The translations under genes were made by a program, and so were the position numbers. From positions 1-15,959 of the forward strand of contig QNCV01000024.1 in the NCBI GenBank assembly GCA_003645845.1: a stretch of 15,959 bases of DNA. The letters are read 5' to 3'. This DNA comes from Fidelibacterota bacterium. GTDB taxonomy: Bacteria; Fidelibacterota; UBA2242. Of the stretch, positions 15,378 through 15,959 are shown one piece after another. The notes beneath the pieces are model-generated. The model was not told the origin of the DNA and searched no databases. It saw only the letters and a program-made list of their open reading frames with translations. The first letter of the stretch is position 1. Each line of letters starts with the position of its first letter.

Positions 15378-15959
15378 TCATAAATCAACCACCATCTGGA
15401 ATTCAAGCAGAAAAGTTTCCACGCTCCCTGATTCGGATATCAAGCGCCTGCGTTGGTATTTGTAGGATATTGCCGTGTTGATACTGTTCTGAAATTGGTT
15501 TTCAATAACAATAAAATATCGGTATCCGGTGCCGTTCAGCGATATTAAATTGAACCGCATCGGTATGCCCGGCTCATACAAATAGACACGGGAGTCGTAC
15601 ATTGGAGAATAGAAGTGGGTTGTTCCCGCCCTTAAATCCAGCGACGGAGTAATTGCGGAATTTATCGCAAGACTAAATCCACTTCCCAGACGATCATTTG
15701 ACTTATTGAGGGCGGTTCGCAATATTAAAGACAGATTCACTGTTAATGGATAGCTTGCCGAACCGGAAAGTTGGTATCTTACTCCATCATTACCTTTTGA
15801 CTTGCGCTTCAGCCGCAGACTCAGGCGCTGTTTATTCCCACCACGATGATATAACTGAACAACGGCTTCGTTGCCGAAATCCGGTGCACTGCCTTCTTCA
15901 AAGGAACGATTCTCAGAGAAATAATCGACATAACCAGCGATCCGGTTCAGGCGGTTAAT
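15378..15959 (-). CDS. C-terminal part of a putative outer-membrane beta-barrel protein (partial)
   Basis: The frame is open from the right edge to a TGA at 15378, giving 193 visible residues without an in-frame stop; the gene start is outside the window. The sequence shows alternating polar and hydrophobic residues in short strands separated by Gly/Asn/Ser-rich turns (for example EAVVQLYHRGG, QRLSLRLKRKS, RYQLSGSASY, YRYFIVIENQF). It ends in a strand, LLEFQMVVDL. This is how outer-membrane barrels look, but I recognise no family. An internal GTG at 15740 could be mistaken for the start, but coding clearly continues upstream of it. It precedes the amidase by 26 bases on the same strand, so it is probably cotranscribed with envelope genes. 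Function unknown. Confidence 0.7.
   Translation of the reverse strand: MNRLNRIAGYVDYFSENRSFEEGSAPDFGNEAVVQLYHRGGNKQRLSLRLKRKSKGNDGVRYQLSGSASYPLTVNLSLILRTALNKSNDRLGSGFSLAINSAITPSLDLRAGTTHFYSPMYDSRVYLYEPGIPMRFNLISLNGTGYRYFIVIENQFQNSINTAISYKYQRRRLISESGSVETFLLEFQMVVDL

Noticed and set aside
15378..15740. A separate 120-residue gene starting at GTG 15740
   Set aside because: The same frame continues without stops to the window edge with the same strand-like pattern, so this is an internal codon of a larger truncated gene.
1..15959. Mobile elements, CRISPR repeats, tRNA or rRNA genes, toxin-antitoxin or defence genes
   Set aside because: I looked for direct repeats, transposase or integrase motifs, regularly spaced repeats, cloverleaf-like GGTTCRA segments and small paired genes and saw none. 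All the space is taken up by core genes with short gaps.

Overview
The window is a dense bacterial chromosomal segment with every real gene on the minus strand, so transcription runs from the right edge to the left edge. Nearly all genes are core housekeeping genes. I see no mobile element, CRISPR array, tRNA or rRNA gene, and no intergenic gap of even 150 bases. The organism looks like a Gram-negative bacterium of the FCB/Calditrichota/KSB1/Marinimicrobia kind, which is an inference. The evidence is a barrel-like outer-membrane protein fragment, a secreted amidase with stacked N-terminal beta domains, a UbiA enzyme resembling archaeal-type ether-lipid prenyltransferases, and a TAnnTTTG box upstream of rpmE. 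I cannot name a genus.

Right part (15959 to 10302), envelope and rho: the C-terminal part of a putative outer-membrane beta-barrel protein enters from the edge. It is followed by an exported N-acetylmuramoyl-L-alanine amidase, glutamate racemase murI (23-base overlap, GTG start) and folC (TAATG overlap). After a 112-base gap comes the transcription terminator rho. The first four genes form a tight cell-wall and folate unit.

Middle (10301 to 9921): rpmE (ribosomal protein L31) appears to be its own transcription unit. It has a promoter candidate just upstream and a clear intrinsic terminator just downstream.

Left part (9920 to 27), translation termination, lipid and replication: a DUF1385/YqhQ-type membrane protein is followed by prfA (RF1), prmC (which methylates RF1), a UbiA-family prenyltransferase, dnaE (replicative polymerase alpha), dtd (D-aminoacyl-tRNA deacylase), radC, and a TPR protein with a long acidic proline-rich linker. 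prmC-ubiA and dnaE-dtd overlap by 4 bases (ATGA) and ubiA-dnaE abut (TAAATG), so these four are almost certainly co-translated.

I did not find a convincing undescribed defence or mobile system. The points most worth a second look are the ether-lipid-like prenyltransferase embedded in an information-processing operon, the DUF1385 protein fixed between L31 and RF1, the TPR/disordered protein at the left end, and the unidentified barrel protein at the right edge.
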